Positions 8,170-16,222 of a stretch of DNA of 64,000 bases are shown piece by piece (within the stretch, counting starts at the first letter, position 1; the number at the start of each line of letters is the position of its first letter). The stretch is taken from positions 558,001-622,000 of the forward strand of contig NZ_CADFDK010000002.1 of NCBI RefSeq assembly GCF_902832885.1, in the 5' to 3' direction. The notes below the pieces were generated by a model that had not been told where the DNA came from, ran no database searches, and saw nothing but the letters and a program-made list of their open reading frames with translations. The stretch is from Burkholderia seminalis DSM 23518 (lineage in GTDB: Bacteria > Pseudomonadota > Gammaproteobacteria > Burkholderiales > Burkholderiaceae). A program made the position numbers and the translations under genes.

Positions 8170-8748
8170 TCAGTCCTTGCGCTTCCACTGGCCGAACGAC
8201 ACCGGCCGGTGCGTGTCGGCGCGCGTGACGGTGACGCGGTCAGGCTGGTCGTCGAGCGGGAACGATTCGGTGACGATCTGGTTCGAGAACAGCCAGCCGC
8301 GCGTACGGGGGTCGTAGCGGAACGTGATGTAGTCGGTCCAGTGCTGCCCGCACGCGACGAAGTTCTGCACGGTGAAATAGCGGCCCTTCACCGACAAGCC
8401 GTTGTCGGCGGCGTCTTCGGGATCGAACGGGTCGCACTGGCCGCCGTCGTTCGCGCGCAGCACGACCACGTCGTTGCGCGCGGCGAGCCGGTAGGTGTGG
8501 TCGGCCTGCTCCTCGTAGATCAGCAGCGGGCGCGGCGACGGGTGTTCGCGCGTATCGACCGCGCGATGCACGACGACGAGCACGCTGTGCCGCCCGTGGT
8601 CGAGATCCGGCCCGGCTTGCGCGAGCAGCGGCTGGTAGCCGGGCGGCAGTTGCGCGGCGATCGACTTCGGCACATCGGCGGCGCGGGCGGCGGCCGGCAG
8701 GCCCGCGAGCAGCGGGAGCATCAGGGTAGCGAGGCGGAGAGCACGCAT
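8170..8748 (-). CDS. Exported hypothetical protein
   Basis: A 192-residue protein starting MRALRLATLMLPLLAGLPAA, a typical Sec signal peptide ending around ARAAD. The mature part contains YQPLLAQAGPDLDHGRHSVL and FVACGQHWTDYITFRY, with two cysteines that could pair. I do not recognise the family with certainty; similar proteins are annotated as hypothetical in Burkholderia. It is divergent from the LysE gene and lies upstream of the reductase on the same strand, 116 bp apart. A very long in-frame extension to 10107 is antisense to other genes and is not real. Confidence 0.75.
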   Translation of the reverse strand: MRALRLATLMLPLLAGLPAAARAADVPKSIAAQLPPGYQPLLAQAGPDLDHGRHSVLVVVHRAVDTREHPSPRPLLIYEEQADHTYRLAARNDVVVLRANDGGQCDPFDPEDAADNGLSVKGRYFTVQNFVACGQHWTDYITFRYDPRTRGWLFSNQIVTESFPLDDQPDRVTVTRADTHRPVSFGQWKRKD

Positions 8749-9018
8749 GGCGGGAGGTCGGATCAAAAGGCGGAAAGGGTTACCGGTCGCGCGGTTGCTG
8801 CGCGCGCTAGGGAAATTCGGTGCCCGGCATCGAATTGAACGCAACGGGGAGCGCGGATCTCGATCATGGCGGCGGGGCGGGATGACGGTAAAGAGGGCCA
8901 GCATAGCAGCGTGCAGCCGCTTTCGATCATGCGCGAAGCGTGCCAGAATCGGCGGCTCGACCGTCGGAAACGACACGCCGGCGCTGGCGAAACGGCGTCG
9001 TTGAACAAGGAGACTTCG

Positions 9019-9657
9019 ATGACTGCATCGGCTGCCGTACTCGCCATCCTGGCCGCGTTGTTTCTCGGTGCGATGATTCCGGGCCCGAGTTTCGTGCTGG
9101 TGGCCCGCAATTCGATCGGGCTGTCGCGTCGCGACGGGCTGGCCACCGCGCTCGGCATGGGTATCGGCGGCATCGTGTTCGGCGGCGTCGCGCTGGCTGG
9201 GCTCTACACGCTGCTGCAGGCCGTCGAATGGCTGTACGTGGGCCTCAAGGTCGCGGGCGGCGCGTACCTGATCTACATGGCGTCGAAGATCTGGCGCGGC
9301 GCCGACCGGCCGATCGCGATGGACGATCCGCAGGCGCTGGCCGGCGGCAGCGCGCGCAAGTCGTTCCTGACGGGCCTGACGACCCAGCTCAGCAACCCGA
9401 AGACGGCAATCTGGTACGGCAGCATCTTCGCGGCGCTGCTCCCGCAGCATCCGCCGCTGTGGTGCTATCTCGCGCTGCCGCCGCTCGTGTTCGCCGTCGA
9501 ATTCGGCTGGTACACGCTCGTCGCGCTGTGCTTCTCGACGCGCCGGCCGCGCGAGCTCTACCTGCGCGCGAAGAAGTGGATCGACCGCATCGCGGCCGGC
9601 GCGATCACGCTGCTCGGGCTGCGGCTGATCCTGAACGCGCCGAAAGCAGGGATCTGA
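9019..9657 (+). CDS. LysE/RhtB-family amino-acid exporter
   Basis: A 212-residue inner-membrane protein starting MTASAAVLAILAALFLGAMI, with AAGGAG upstream; in-frame codons back to 8866 are not supported. The family signature PGPSFVLVARNSIGLSRRDG follows the first membrane helix, and GVKVAGGAYLIYM-type and QLSNPKTAIWYGSIFAA segments are typical of RhtB proteins, which have about six helices. Members export homoserine, threonine, lysine or related compounds. There is no regulator next to it, and 270 bp separate it from the divergent exported-protein gene. Confidence 0.88.
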   Translation: MTASAAVLAILAALFLGAMIPGPSFVLVARNSIGLSRRDGLATALGMGIGGIVFGGVALAGLYTLLQAVEWLYVGLKVAGGAYLIYMASKIWRGADRPIAMDDPQALAGGSARKSFLTGLTTQLSNPKTAIWYGSIFAALLPQHPPLWCYLALPPLVFAVEFGWYTLVALCFSTRRPRELYLRAKKWIDRIAAGAITLLGLRLILNAPKAGI

Positions 9658-9961
9658 CCTTTCATTCGCGATCCGCATCGCACGGCGGCCGGCCATGCGT
9701 CGGCCGGGCCGCCGGAGCGAACCGCCGGGGCCGGCGCGCGAATGCGCATCGGGTCGCCGGAAACGCCTGCCTTTTCTCGTGACGCGGCCGCGCGCCGGGC
9801 CGCCGCCGACTTGCCTCCCGGAGCCCTCCGCCGCCCGCCGAGCCTTGCGTGGCGGGCGTTCGCGCGTGCCGCGCGGCGCGCCGACGGGCGCCGCCTCCCC
9901 GATTCTGACGGTCGACCTCCCGGCGGCGTGTAAACTGCTGCCTTTTTTGACGGTTTGCAGC
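9658..9961. other. 304-bp intergenic region before the DUF3348 operon
   Basis: Strongly GC-rich with several self-complementary GGCCGG stretches near 9682-9700 that could form a hairpin behind the LysE gene. Near 9900-9960 there are TA-containing stretches (a TGTAAACT at about 9929 and a TTGACG at about 9947) that may belong to the promoter of the following operon. I see no convincing gene. Confidence 0.4.
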
Positions 9962-10747
9962 ATGGTGCAAGCACCTCCGCGCCCGGCGCTGAGCGGTCCG
10001 ACGCTCGTCCGGCTGCTCGCGCGCCTGGCCGATGCCGACGTCGCGGAATCCCGGCAGACGTTGTCCGACCGGCTGAGCCAATGGCTCGGCTGGACCGACG
10101 CGATCACGCTGTCGTCCGCGCTGAACGCGAGCCCGCCGGGCGTCGCGGCCGGCGTGCGCGGCTACGATGCGGAACGCGACTGCGCGCGCGTGCGCCACGA
10201 CCTCGCGCAGGCGATCACGGCCACCCACCGGCCGCGTGCGCGGCGCCGGCCCGGCGACCTGCCGCCGCCGGCCGCCGATACGGCCGATTTCGCGGACTTC
10301 CGCCAGCGTTACCTGACGCTGCAACAGGATATGGAGACCGCGATCGGCCAGTTGCGCGGCCGCCTGCGGGTCGCGCTCGCCGCGCGCTCGTCCGGGATGG
10401 CGCGGCTCGCGACGCTCGACACGATCATGGAGCGCGTGCTCGGCGCGCGCGAGCGCAGCCTGCTGTCGGCCGTGCCCGCGCTGCTCGGCACGCGTTTCGC
10501 GCGGTTGCGCGACGCGGAACGGCAGGCGCTGGCCGACGCCGAATCCGCTGCTGCTGCTGCTGCTGCCGCCGACCCGGCCGGATCGGCCGATGACGGCGCG
10601 GCGGCCGGCACCACGGCCGTCGCGGCGATCGTGCCCGGCACATGGCTCGATACGTTTCGCGACGAGATGCAAAGCATCCTGCTTGCCGAACTCGAAGTCC
10701 GGTTTCAAACGGTAGACGGGCTGCTCGCGGCCCTTCGCACCTGCTAA
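9962..10747 (+). CDS. DUF3348-family protein, first gene of a putative motor operon
   Basis: A 261-residue protein starting MVQAPPRPALSGPTLVRLLA. It is soluble, with no signal peptide or membrane segment. A helical body includes DFRQRYLTLQQDMETAIGQL and a final DTFRDEMQSILLAELEVRFQ helix. A run of six GCT codons at 10547-10564 makes an alanine tract (ESAAAAAAAAD). I assign it to DUF3348 from remembered family resemblance and from its position: in Burkholderiales such genes precede DUF802, OmpA and DUF2894 genes, exactly as here. The next gene starts 10 bp after its stop, so the four are one transcription unit. Its role is unknown; a cytoplasmic accessory factor for the membrane proteins is a reasonable guess. 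Confidence 0.75.
   Translation: MVQAPPRPALSGPTLVRLLARLADADVAESRQTLSDRLSQWLGWTDAITLSSALNASPPGVAAGVRGYDAERDCARVRHDLAQAITATHRPRARRRPGDLPPPAADTADFADFRQRYLTLQQDMETAIGQLRGRLRVALAARSSGMARLATLDTIMERVLGARERSLLSAVPALLGTRFARLRDAERQALADAESAAAAAAAADPAGSADDGAAAGTTAVAAIVPGTWLDTFRDEMQSILLAELEVRFQTVDGLLAALRTC
10547..10564 (+). repeat. Six-copy GCT trinucleotide tract
   Basis: Six consecutive GCT codons encode an alanine tract in the DUF3348 protein. Length changes here would be in frame. Confidence 0.85.
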
Positions 10748-10757
10748 TCAACACGCT

Positions 10758-13700
10758 ATGTCCAGAATTCGCCTTGATCTCGTTGTCTTCGTCGCCGGTC
10801 TGCTCGCTGTGGGCTGGATCGGTGCCGGCTATGTCGCGTCGAACCCGCTGGCGTCGGCCGTCACGCTGCTGATCGGCGCGTGCTACGTCGCCGGCGCCTG
10901 GGAACTGCTGCGCTACCGCCAGGCGACCGCCACGCTGTCGCGCGCGGTGGCCGGCCTGGCCGAGCCGCCCGCGAAGCTCGACACGTGGCTCGACACGCTG
11001 CACCCGGGCCTGCGCGGCGCGGTGCGTGCGCGTGTCGAAGGCGCGCGCGTCGCGCTGCCGGGCCCGGCGCTCACGCCGTACCTCGTCGGCCTGCTCGTGC
11101 TGCTCGGCATGCTCGGCACGTTGCTCGGCATGGTCGTCACGCTGAAGGGCACGGGCGCCGCGCTCGAAAGCGCGACCGATCTCGACGCGATCCGCGCATC
11201 GCTGATCGCGCCGGTGAAGGGCCTCGGGTTCGCATTCGGCACGTCGATCGCCGGCGTCGCGACCTCCGCGATGCTCGGCTTGCTGTCCGCGCTCGTGCGC
11301 CGTGAGCGGATCGACGCGGCCCAGCAGCTCGACGCGAAGATCGCGACGACGCTGCGCGTGCATTCGTCCGCGCATCAGCGCGACGAATCGTTCCGGTTGC
11401 TGCAGCGCCAGGCCGACGTGATGCCGGCGCTGGTCGACCGTCTGCAGACGATGATGACGACGCTCGAAGCGCGCAGCGTCGCGCTGCACGATCGCCAGCT
11501 CGAAAACCAGCAGGCATTTTTCGACCGGACCGAGCGCGCGTATGCGGGCCTTGCATCGAACGTCGGCGACGCGCTGAAGGAAAGCGCCGCCGAAAGCGCA
11601 CGCGTGGCCGGCGCCGCGTTGCAGCCGGTCGTCGCCGCGACGATGACGGGGCTCGCGCAGGAGATGGCCGCGTTGCGCGACACCGTGACGGGCGCCGTGC
11701 AGCGTCAGCTTGACGGATTGACGGACGGCTTCGAGAAGACCACCGGCAACGTGACGGCCGTCTGGAACCGCGCGATCGACGAACAACGTCAGGCGGGCGA
11801 CGCCGTCGCGCGTCAGTTGCAGACGACGCTCGGCCAGTTCACCGATACCTTCGCGCAGCGCACGTCGGACCTGCTCGACAGCGTCGCGACGCGCCTCGAA
11901 TCCACCGAAAGCCGTCTGTCGGATGCGTGGCGCGATGCGCTGGCGCGCCAGGAGCAGGTCGGCGAGACGCTGGCCGGCCAGCATGCGCGTGCGCTGGGCG
12001 AAGCCGCCGCGACGTTCGAGCGCCATTCGGGCGCGGCGCTCGCCGCGATGCGCGAGTCGCACGCCGGGCTGCAATCGCAACTGGCCGCACGCGACGAAGA
12101 ACGTCTGTCGGCGTGGAACGATTCGCTGGCCGCGATGGCCGCGAAGCTCGGCGACGAATGGCAGCGTGCGGGTGTGCACAGCGCAGGCCGCCAGCAGGAA
12201 ATCTGCGACGCGCTCGCGCAAACGACGCGCGAGCTCACCGCACAGGCCTCGACGTTCGAACAACGCTCGAACGACTTGCTGACGACGATCCGCGAGTCGC
12301 ACACGGGCCTTCAATCGCAACTGGCTGCGCGCGACGAAGAGCGTCTGTCGGCGTGGAACGACTCGCTGGCCGCGATGGCCGCGAAGCTTGGCGACGAATG
12401 GCAGCGTGCGGGTGTGCACAGCGCCGGCCGCCAGCAGGAAATCTGCGATGCACTCGCGCAAACGACGCGTGACCTCACCGCACAGGCGTCGACGTTCGAA
12501 CAACGCTCGAACGATTTGCTGACGACGATCCGCGAGTCGCACACGGGCCTTCAATCGCAACTGGCCGCACGCGACGAAGAGCGTCTGTCGGCGTGGAACG
12601 ACTCGCTGGCCGCGATGGCCGCGAAGCTCGGCGACGAATGGCAACGTGCGGGCGTGCACAGCGCCGGCCGCCAGCAGGAAATCTGCGACGCGCTCGCACA
12701 AACGACGCGTGAGCTCGCCACGCAGGCGTCGACGTTCGAACAACGCTCGAACGACTTGCTGACGACGATCCGCGAGTCGCACACGGGCCTTCAATCGCAA
12801 CTGGCCACACGCGACGAAGAGCGTCTGTCGGCGTGGAACGACTCGCTGGCCGCGATGGCCGCGAAGCTCGGCGACGAATGGCAGCGTGCGGGCGTGCACA
12901 GCGCCGGCCGCCAGCAGGAAATCTGCGACGCGCTCGCGCAAACGACGCGTGAGCTCGCCACGCAGGCGTCGACGTTCGAACAACGCTCGAACGATCTGCT
13001 GACGACGATCCGTGAGTCGCACGCCGGTCTGCAATCGCAGCTCGCCGCACGCGACGAAGCTCGCCTGTCCGCCTGGAACGATTCGCTCGCCGCGATGGCG
13101 GCGGCACTGCGCGACGAATGGGCGCAGACGAGCGCGCAAGCCGCGACGCGCCAGCAGGACATCTGCGACACGCTGGCCCGCACCGCGAACGACATCACCG
13201 CGCAGGCACAGGTGCACGCGAGCGACACGATCAACGAGATCGCGCGCCTCGTGCAGGCCGCGTCGGAGGCGCCGAAGGCCGCGGCCGACGTCGTCGCCGA
13301 GCTGCGCCAGCGCCTGTCCGACAGCATGGTGCGCGATACCGCGACGCTCGAGGAGCGCAGCCGCCTGCTCGCGACGCTCGAAACGCTGCTCGGCGCGGTC
13401 AACCACGCGTCGACCGAACAGCGCGCCGCGATCGACGCGCTCGTCAGCACGTCGGCCGACCTGCTCGATCGCGTCGGCGCACGCTTCAACGATGCCGTCG
13501 ATGCCGAAACGCGCAAGCTCGACTCGGTGGCCGCGCAGGTCACGGCCGGCGCCGTCGAGGTGGCGAGCCTCGGCGATGCGTTCGGGATGGCCGTGCAGGT
13601 GTTCGGCGAATCGAACGACAAGCTGCTGACCCACCTGCAGCGCATCGAGGCCGCCCTCGAGAAGTCGCTCGCGCGCAGCGACGAGCAGCTCGAGTACTAC

Positions 13701-13805
13701 GTCGCGCAGGCGCGTGAGGTGATCGACCTGAGCATGATGTCGCAGAAGCAGATCGTCGAAGACCTGCAGCAGCTCGCCGGCCGGCGCGCGCCCGTCGGAG
13801 CGTAA
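10758..13805 (+). CDS. DUF802 repeat protein: MotA/ExbB/ZorA-like membrane protein with a very long repeated coiled-coil tail
   Basis: A 1015-residue protein. Hydrophobic segments lie at about 8-26, 32-50, 106-128 and 152-180. The third contains GLLVLLGMLGTLLGMVVTL and the fourth GLGFAFGTSIAGVATSAMLG, followed by RRER. This resembles the proton-channel helices of MotA/TolQ/ExbB proteins (the GLLGTVxGM-type and TAxGLxVAI-type segments). After residue 190 the chain is hydrophilic, helical and Ala/Gln/Arg-rich. Residues about 435-754 are four nearly identical 80-residue repeats (240 bp each in DNA), then a fifth divergent copy, matching DUF802, a domain known as tandem repeats. The order channel-like head then long cytoplasmic coiled coil parallels ZorA. 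The stop is 3 bp before the MotB/OmpA-like gene. Function is unknown; a motor stator is inferred. Confidence 0.8.
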   Translation: MSRIRLDLVVFVAGLLAVGWIGAGYVASNPLASAVTLLIGACYVAGAWELLRYRQATATLSRAVAGLAEPPAKLDTWLDTLHPGLRGAVRARVEGARVALPGPALTPYLVGLLVLLGMLGTLLGMVVTLKGTGAALESATDLDAIRASLIAPVKGLGFAFGTSIAGVATSAMLGLLSALVRRERIDAAQQLDAKIATTLRVHSSAHQRDESFRLLQRQADVMPALVDRLQTMMTTLEARSVALHDRQLENQQAFFDRTERAYAGLASNVGDALKESAAESARVAGAALQPVVAATMTGLAQEMAALRDTVTGAVQRQLDGLTDGFEKTTGNVTAVWNRAIDEQRQAGDAVARQLQTTLGQFTDTFAQRTSDLLDSVATRLESTESRLSDAWRDALARQEQVGETLAGQHARALGEAAATFERHSGAALAAMRESHAGLQSQLAARDEERLSAWNDSLAAMAAKLGDEWQRAGVHSAGRQQEICDALAQTTRELTAQASTFEQRSNDLLTTIRESHTGLQSQLAARDEERLSAWNDSLAAMAAKLGDEWQRAGVHSAGRQQEICDALAQTTRDLTAQASTFEQRSNDLLTTIRESHTGLQSQLAARDEERLSAWNDSLAAMAAKLGDEWQRAGVHSAGRQQEICDALAQTTRELATQASTFEQRSNDLLTTIRESHTGLQSQLATRDEERLSAWNDSLAAMAAKLGDEWQRAGVHSAGRQQEICDALAQTTRELATQASTFEQRSNDLLTTIRESHAGLQSQLAARDEARLSAWNDSLAAMAAALRDEWAQTSAQAATRQQDICDTLARTANDITAQAQVHASDTINEIARLVQAASEAPKAAADVVAELRQRLSDSMVRDTATLEERSRLLATLETLLGAVNHASTEQRAAIDALVSTSADLLDRVGARFNDAVDAETRKLDSVAAQVTAGAVEVASLGDAFGMAVQVFGESNDKLLTHLQRIEAALEKSLARSDEQLEYYVAQAREVIDLSMMSQKQIVEDLQQLAGRRAPVGA
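12061..13230 (+). repeat. 240-bp tandem repeats within the DUF802 gene
   Basis: Four copies of exactly 240 bp begin at 12061, 12301, 12541 and 12781, and a diverged fifth copy starts at 13021. Each copy encodes 80 residues including LAARDEERLSAWNDSLAAMA and STFEQRSNDLL. Copies differ at only a few mostly synonymous positions, which implies recent duplication or gene conversion. Whole-copy gain or loss stays in frame, so protein length is likely to vary between strains. Confidence 0.95.
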
Positions 13806-13808
13806 CGC

Positions 13809-14453
13809 ATGCACGACGAAATCGACGGCGGCGCGCAATCGGCGCCGGTTTGGCCCGCGTTCGCCGACCTGATGTCGGTGCTGCTCGGCGCGTTCGTGCT
13901 GATCCTCGTCGGCGTGATCGGCATGCAGCTTCAGTTGACGTCGAAGCTCGAGGAAGCCGTGCGGGCGCGCCAGCTCGAGGCGCAGCAGCGCAAGTCGCTC
14001 GAACAGGCGCTCGCCGGGCCGCTCGCGGCCGGCCGCGTGACGCTCGTGAACGGGCGCATCGGCATCAGCGGCAGCGTGCTGTTCGCGCTGAATTCCGACC
14101 AGTTGCAGCCGGCGGGCCGCGACCTGCTGAAGTCGCTGGCCGCACCGCTGGCCGCGTACCTGAAGACGCGCGACGAGATCCTGATGATCAGCGGCTTCGC
14201 GGACGATCAGCAGGTGCACGCCGGTAACCGCCTGTTCGCGGACAACTGGGAACTGTCGGCCAAGCGCGCGTTGACGGTCACGCGTGCGCTGATCGACGCC
14301 GGCGTGCCGGCATCGTCGGTGTTTGCCGCCGCATTCGGCTCGGAGCAGCCGGTCAGCTCGAATGCGGACGATGAAGGCCGCGCGAAGAACCGCCGCGTGG
14401 AGATCGCGCCGGTGCCGCGCAAATCGGCATCGAACGGAGGGAAGGCGAAGTGA
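13809..14453 (+). CDS. MotB/ZorB-like OmpA-family protein
   Basis: A 214-residue protein with a single N-terminal membrane helix containing WPAFADLMSVLLGAFVLIL (residues about 15-33). Asp20 sits where MotB, TolR and ZorB carry their proton-conducting aspartate in a similar FxDLM context. A short coiled coil follows (SKLEEAVRARQLEAQQRK), then an OmpA-C peptidoglycan-binding domain: FALNSDQLQPAGRDLL, ISGFADDQQV, NWELSAKRALTVTRALIDAG, and the closing DDEGRAKNRRVEI. This is the layout of a stator B subunit anchoring to the cell wall. It lies directly between the channel-like protein (3-bp gap) and DUF2894 (4-bp overlap). Confidence 0.9.
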   Translation: MHDEIDGGAQSAPVWPAFADLMSVLLGAFVLILVGVIGMQLQLTSKLEEAVRARQLEAQQRKSLEQALAGPLAAGRVTLVNGRIGISGSVLFALNSDQLQPAGRDLLKSLAAPLAAYLKTRDEILMISGFADDQQVHAGNRLFADNWELSAKRALTVTRALIDAGVPASSVFAAAFGSEQPVSSNADDEGRAKNRRVEIAPVPRKSASNGGKAK

Positions 14454-15058
14454 CGGACGACGCGACGCACGTCCGCGCGACGCTCGACGCATGGCGCGAG
14501 CAGGGCGCCGACCGGCTCGATCCCGTCCGCTTCCACCGGATCGACGCGCTCGAACGGCGTGCGGCCGCGCTCGGCGGAAACGCGCGTGCATTGCTCGACG
14601 CGCGGCTGGCGGCGTTGATCGAAGACTATTCGGCAGTCGTCGCGCGGGCGGAGGAAACGCGCGCCACGGATGACGCGGCACCGGTTGCGCCCCGGCGTGG
14701 CGCGCTCGCGGCGCTCGTCGACCGGCTCGCGCGCGATGCGCAGGCCGACCGGCGCGGGCTCGATCCCGAACTGGTCGACTACTTCCGCACGATGTGGTCG
14801 AAAGTCCGCACGGAGCAGCAATACCGCCAGTCGCTCGACCAGGTGCCGCGCAACGCGGGGCCGCTCAATTCGAACAGTCTCGTGCACCGGTCGCTGGCAA
14901 CGATGCGCGAATTGTCGCCGGAATACCTGCAGCAGTTCCTGTCGTACGTCGATGCGCTCGCGTGGCTCGAGGATCTCGCCGGCGGCGGCGCGCAACCCGA
15001 GAAGGAAGCGCCGCGCGCGAAGGTGGTGAAGAAGTCCACGCGGAGCAAGAGCCGCTAG
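14450..15058 (+). CDS. DUF2894-family protein, last gene of the motor-like operon
   Basis: A 202-residue soluble protein starting at GTG 14450, overlapping the preceding stop (GTGA), so translation is probably coupled. The sequence has a helical N-terminal part (RFHRIDALERRAAALGGNAR), a middle ELVDYFRTMWSKVRTEQQYR and a conserved-looking NAGPLNSNSLVHRSLATMRE, then a basic Lys/Arg/Ser C-terminus. It matches what I know of DUF2894 and keeps the cluster order seen in other Burkholderiales. The basic tail might contact nucleic acid or phospholipid. The function is not known. Confidence 0.78.
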   Translation: MTDDATHVRATLDAWREQGADRLDPVRFHRIDALERRAAALGGNARALLDARLAALIEDYSAVVARAEETRATDDAAPVAPRRGALAALVDRLARDAQADRRGLDPELVDYFRTMWSKVRTEQQYRQSLDQVPRNAGPLNSNSLVHRSLATMRELSPEYLQQFLSYVDALAWLEDLAGGGAQPEKEAPRAKVVKKSTRSKSR

Positions 15059-15091
15059 CGCACTGGCGCGCACCGCCGCGGCGGGGGGCGG

Positions 15092-15595
15092 TTACATCGA
15101 CAGCCGGCCCGAGGCCGCCGCGTGTTGATACCGCGCTGCGCTGATGAATTTCGAAAAGCGTTCGCACCAGATCACGACGGACGTGTATTGCGCCGGATTC
15201 ACGTCGTCGGGCAGCGGCACGACGAAATTGCCGAATGTCCTCAGGTCGCCCACGCGCGCGGCACGCGCCTTGATCGCGAGGAACGATGCCTTGGTATCGA
15301 CGAATTCCGGCACGAGATAGATCTTGTAGTCGGGCCCCGGTGCGATGTCGCCTTCGAACGCGATCGACGTATCGGTGACCGTCAGCTTGCCGTCCGCCCA
15401 GTGCAGCGCATCGCTGCCCGGCAGGCCGCGTTCGAAGCGGCCGGTATGGCGTGCGTTTTCCGCGGCCACTTGCAGTTCGACGGCGCTCGCGCCTTCCGAT
15501 GCCGTCAGGATCGGCAGCACGTAGATGCCCGCGGCGAATGCCACGAGGCCCGTCGCGAGATGCGACGCGATCAGTATTCCGATTCCGGTTTTCAT
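15092..15595 (-). CDS. DM13-domain membrane-anchored protein
   Basis: A 167-residue protein starting MKTGIGILIASHLATGLVAF, an N-terminal hydrophobic segment that is either an uncleaved anchor or a signal. The remaining domain, from GRFERGLPGSDALHWADGKL through PGPDYKIYLVPEF to VVIWCERFSKFISAARY, matches the DM13 domain. The single Cys in the VVIWCE segment is the conserved DM13 cysteine, and the domain has been proposed to act in redox or electron transfer outside the membrane. It is divergent from the small exported protein at 15836 and converges with the motor-like operon. Confidence 0.82.
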   Translation of the reverse strand: MKTGIGILIASHLATGLVAFAAGIYVLPILTASEGASAVELQVAAENARHTGRFERGLPGSDALHWADGKLTVTDTSIAFEGDIAPGPDYKIYLVPEFVDTKASFLAIKARAARVGDLRTFGNFVVPLPDDVNPAQYTSVVIWCERFSKFISAARYQHAAASGRLSM

Positions 15596-15835
15596 ATCGG
15601 ACCCTTTGAGCGTGAACAGAGGGTGGCGCACGGCTACGTCCCTGTAGTCGCGCGAGCCGGTGAAATCTGACAGCGGGCCGGTTTTCCGTTGAACACGCCG
15701 ATTCGGTCGGGCAAGCCGCGTGACGGCCGTGTCGCGACACGGCGAACCATTTTTTCCGTCGGCGTGTGTCATCTTTGCCCGCGTGGAGCGACTCACTCTC
15801 CGTCGACAACATCGTCGATGCCAAGGAGAGTTCAA

Positions 15836-16141
15836 ATGAACAAGCTTGCTCTGTATGTTCTTGCGACGGTTGCCGCAGCCGCTTCCGTTTCCGTATGGGC
15901 CGCGCCGGAATCCACCGTGACGCGTGCCGGGGTTACCGCCGAACTGGCCGCACTGCACGCGGCCGGATACCGCCAGACCGGCGAAGATCCGCATTACCCG
16001 GCACGGCTGGCTGAAGCGTTGACGAAGATCGGCTCGACCGGTGCGTCGACGGCCGATACCAGCGGATACGGGATGGCGGAAACGGCAACGAGTGAATCGG
16101 GCTCGATCACCGCCGACCGGCCGATCTATCGGGGACGATGA
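15836..16141 (+). CDS. DUF4148-like small exported protein
   Basis: A 101-residue protein starting MNKLALYVLATVAAAASVSV, with a Sec signal peptide ending about VWAAP and AAGGAGAG upstream. The mature start VTRAGVTAELAALHAAGYRQ followed by DPHYPA is the DUF4148 pattern seen in many small periplasmic Burkholderia proteins. The rest is low-complexity Thr/Ser/Gly. The role is unknown; DUF4148 genes are often stress-induced. A terminator hairpin follows at 16150. Confidence 0.82.
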   Translation: MNKLALYVLATVAAAASVSVWAAPESTVTRAGVTAELAALHAAGYRQTGEDPHYPARLAEALTKIGSTGASTADTSGYGMAETATSESGSITADRPIYRGR

Positions 16142-16149
16142 TCCGGGCC

Positions 16150-16190
16150 GGACGTTGCGTCCGTCGACGGGCGCAACGTCCAATTGTTTC
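16150..16190 (+). terminator. Intrinsic terminator after the DUF4148-like gene
   Basis: A 10-bp perfect stem (GGACGTTGCG at 16150-16159 and its complement at 16172-16181) with further pairing inside the loop, followed by AATTGTTT. It is 8 bp past the stop codon at 16141. Confidence 0.75.
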
Positions 16191-16222
16191 GGACTACGGT
16201 GAATTTCACCGAATGCGCGGTG

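Noticed and set aside
8170-10107. A 645-codon minus-strand frame spanning the exported-protein gene, LysE and part of DUF3348
   Set aside because: Only its last 192 residues (start ATG 8748) look like a protein. The rest is antisense to the LysE gene.
10425-14681. A 1418-codon open frame on the minus strand through the DUF3348-DUF802-OmpA operon
   Set aside because: Antisense shadow: an Arg/Leu-rich, motif-free translation caused by high GC and the 240-bp repeat. The plus-strand genes have recognisable domains and start sites.
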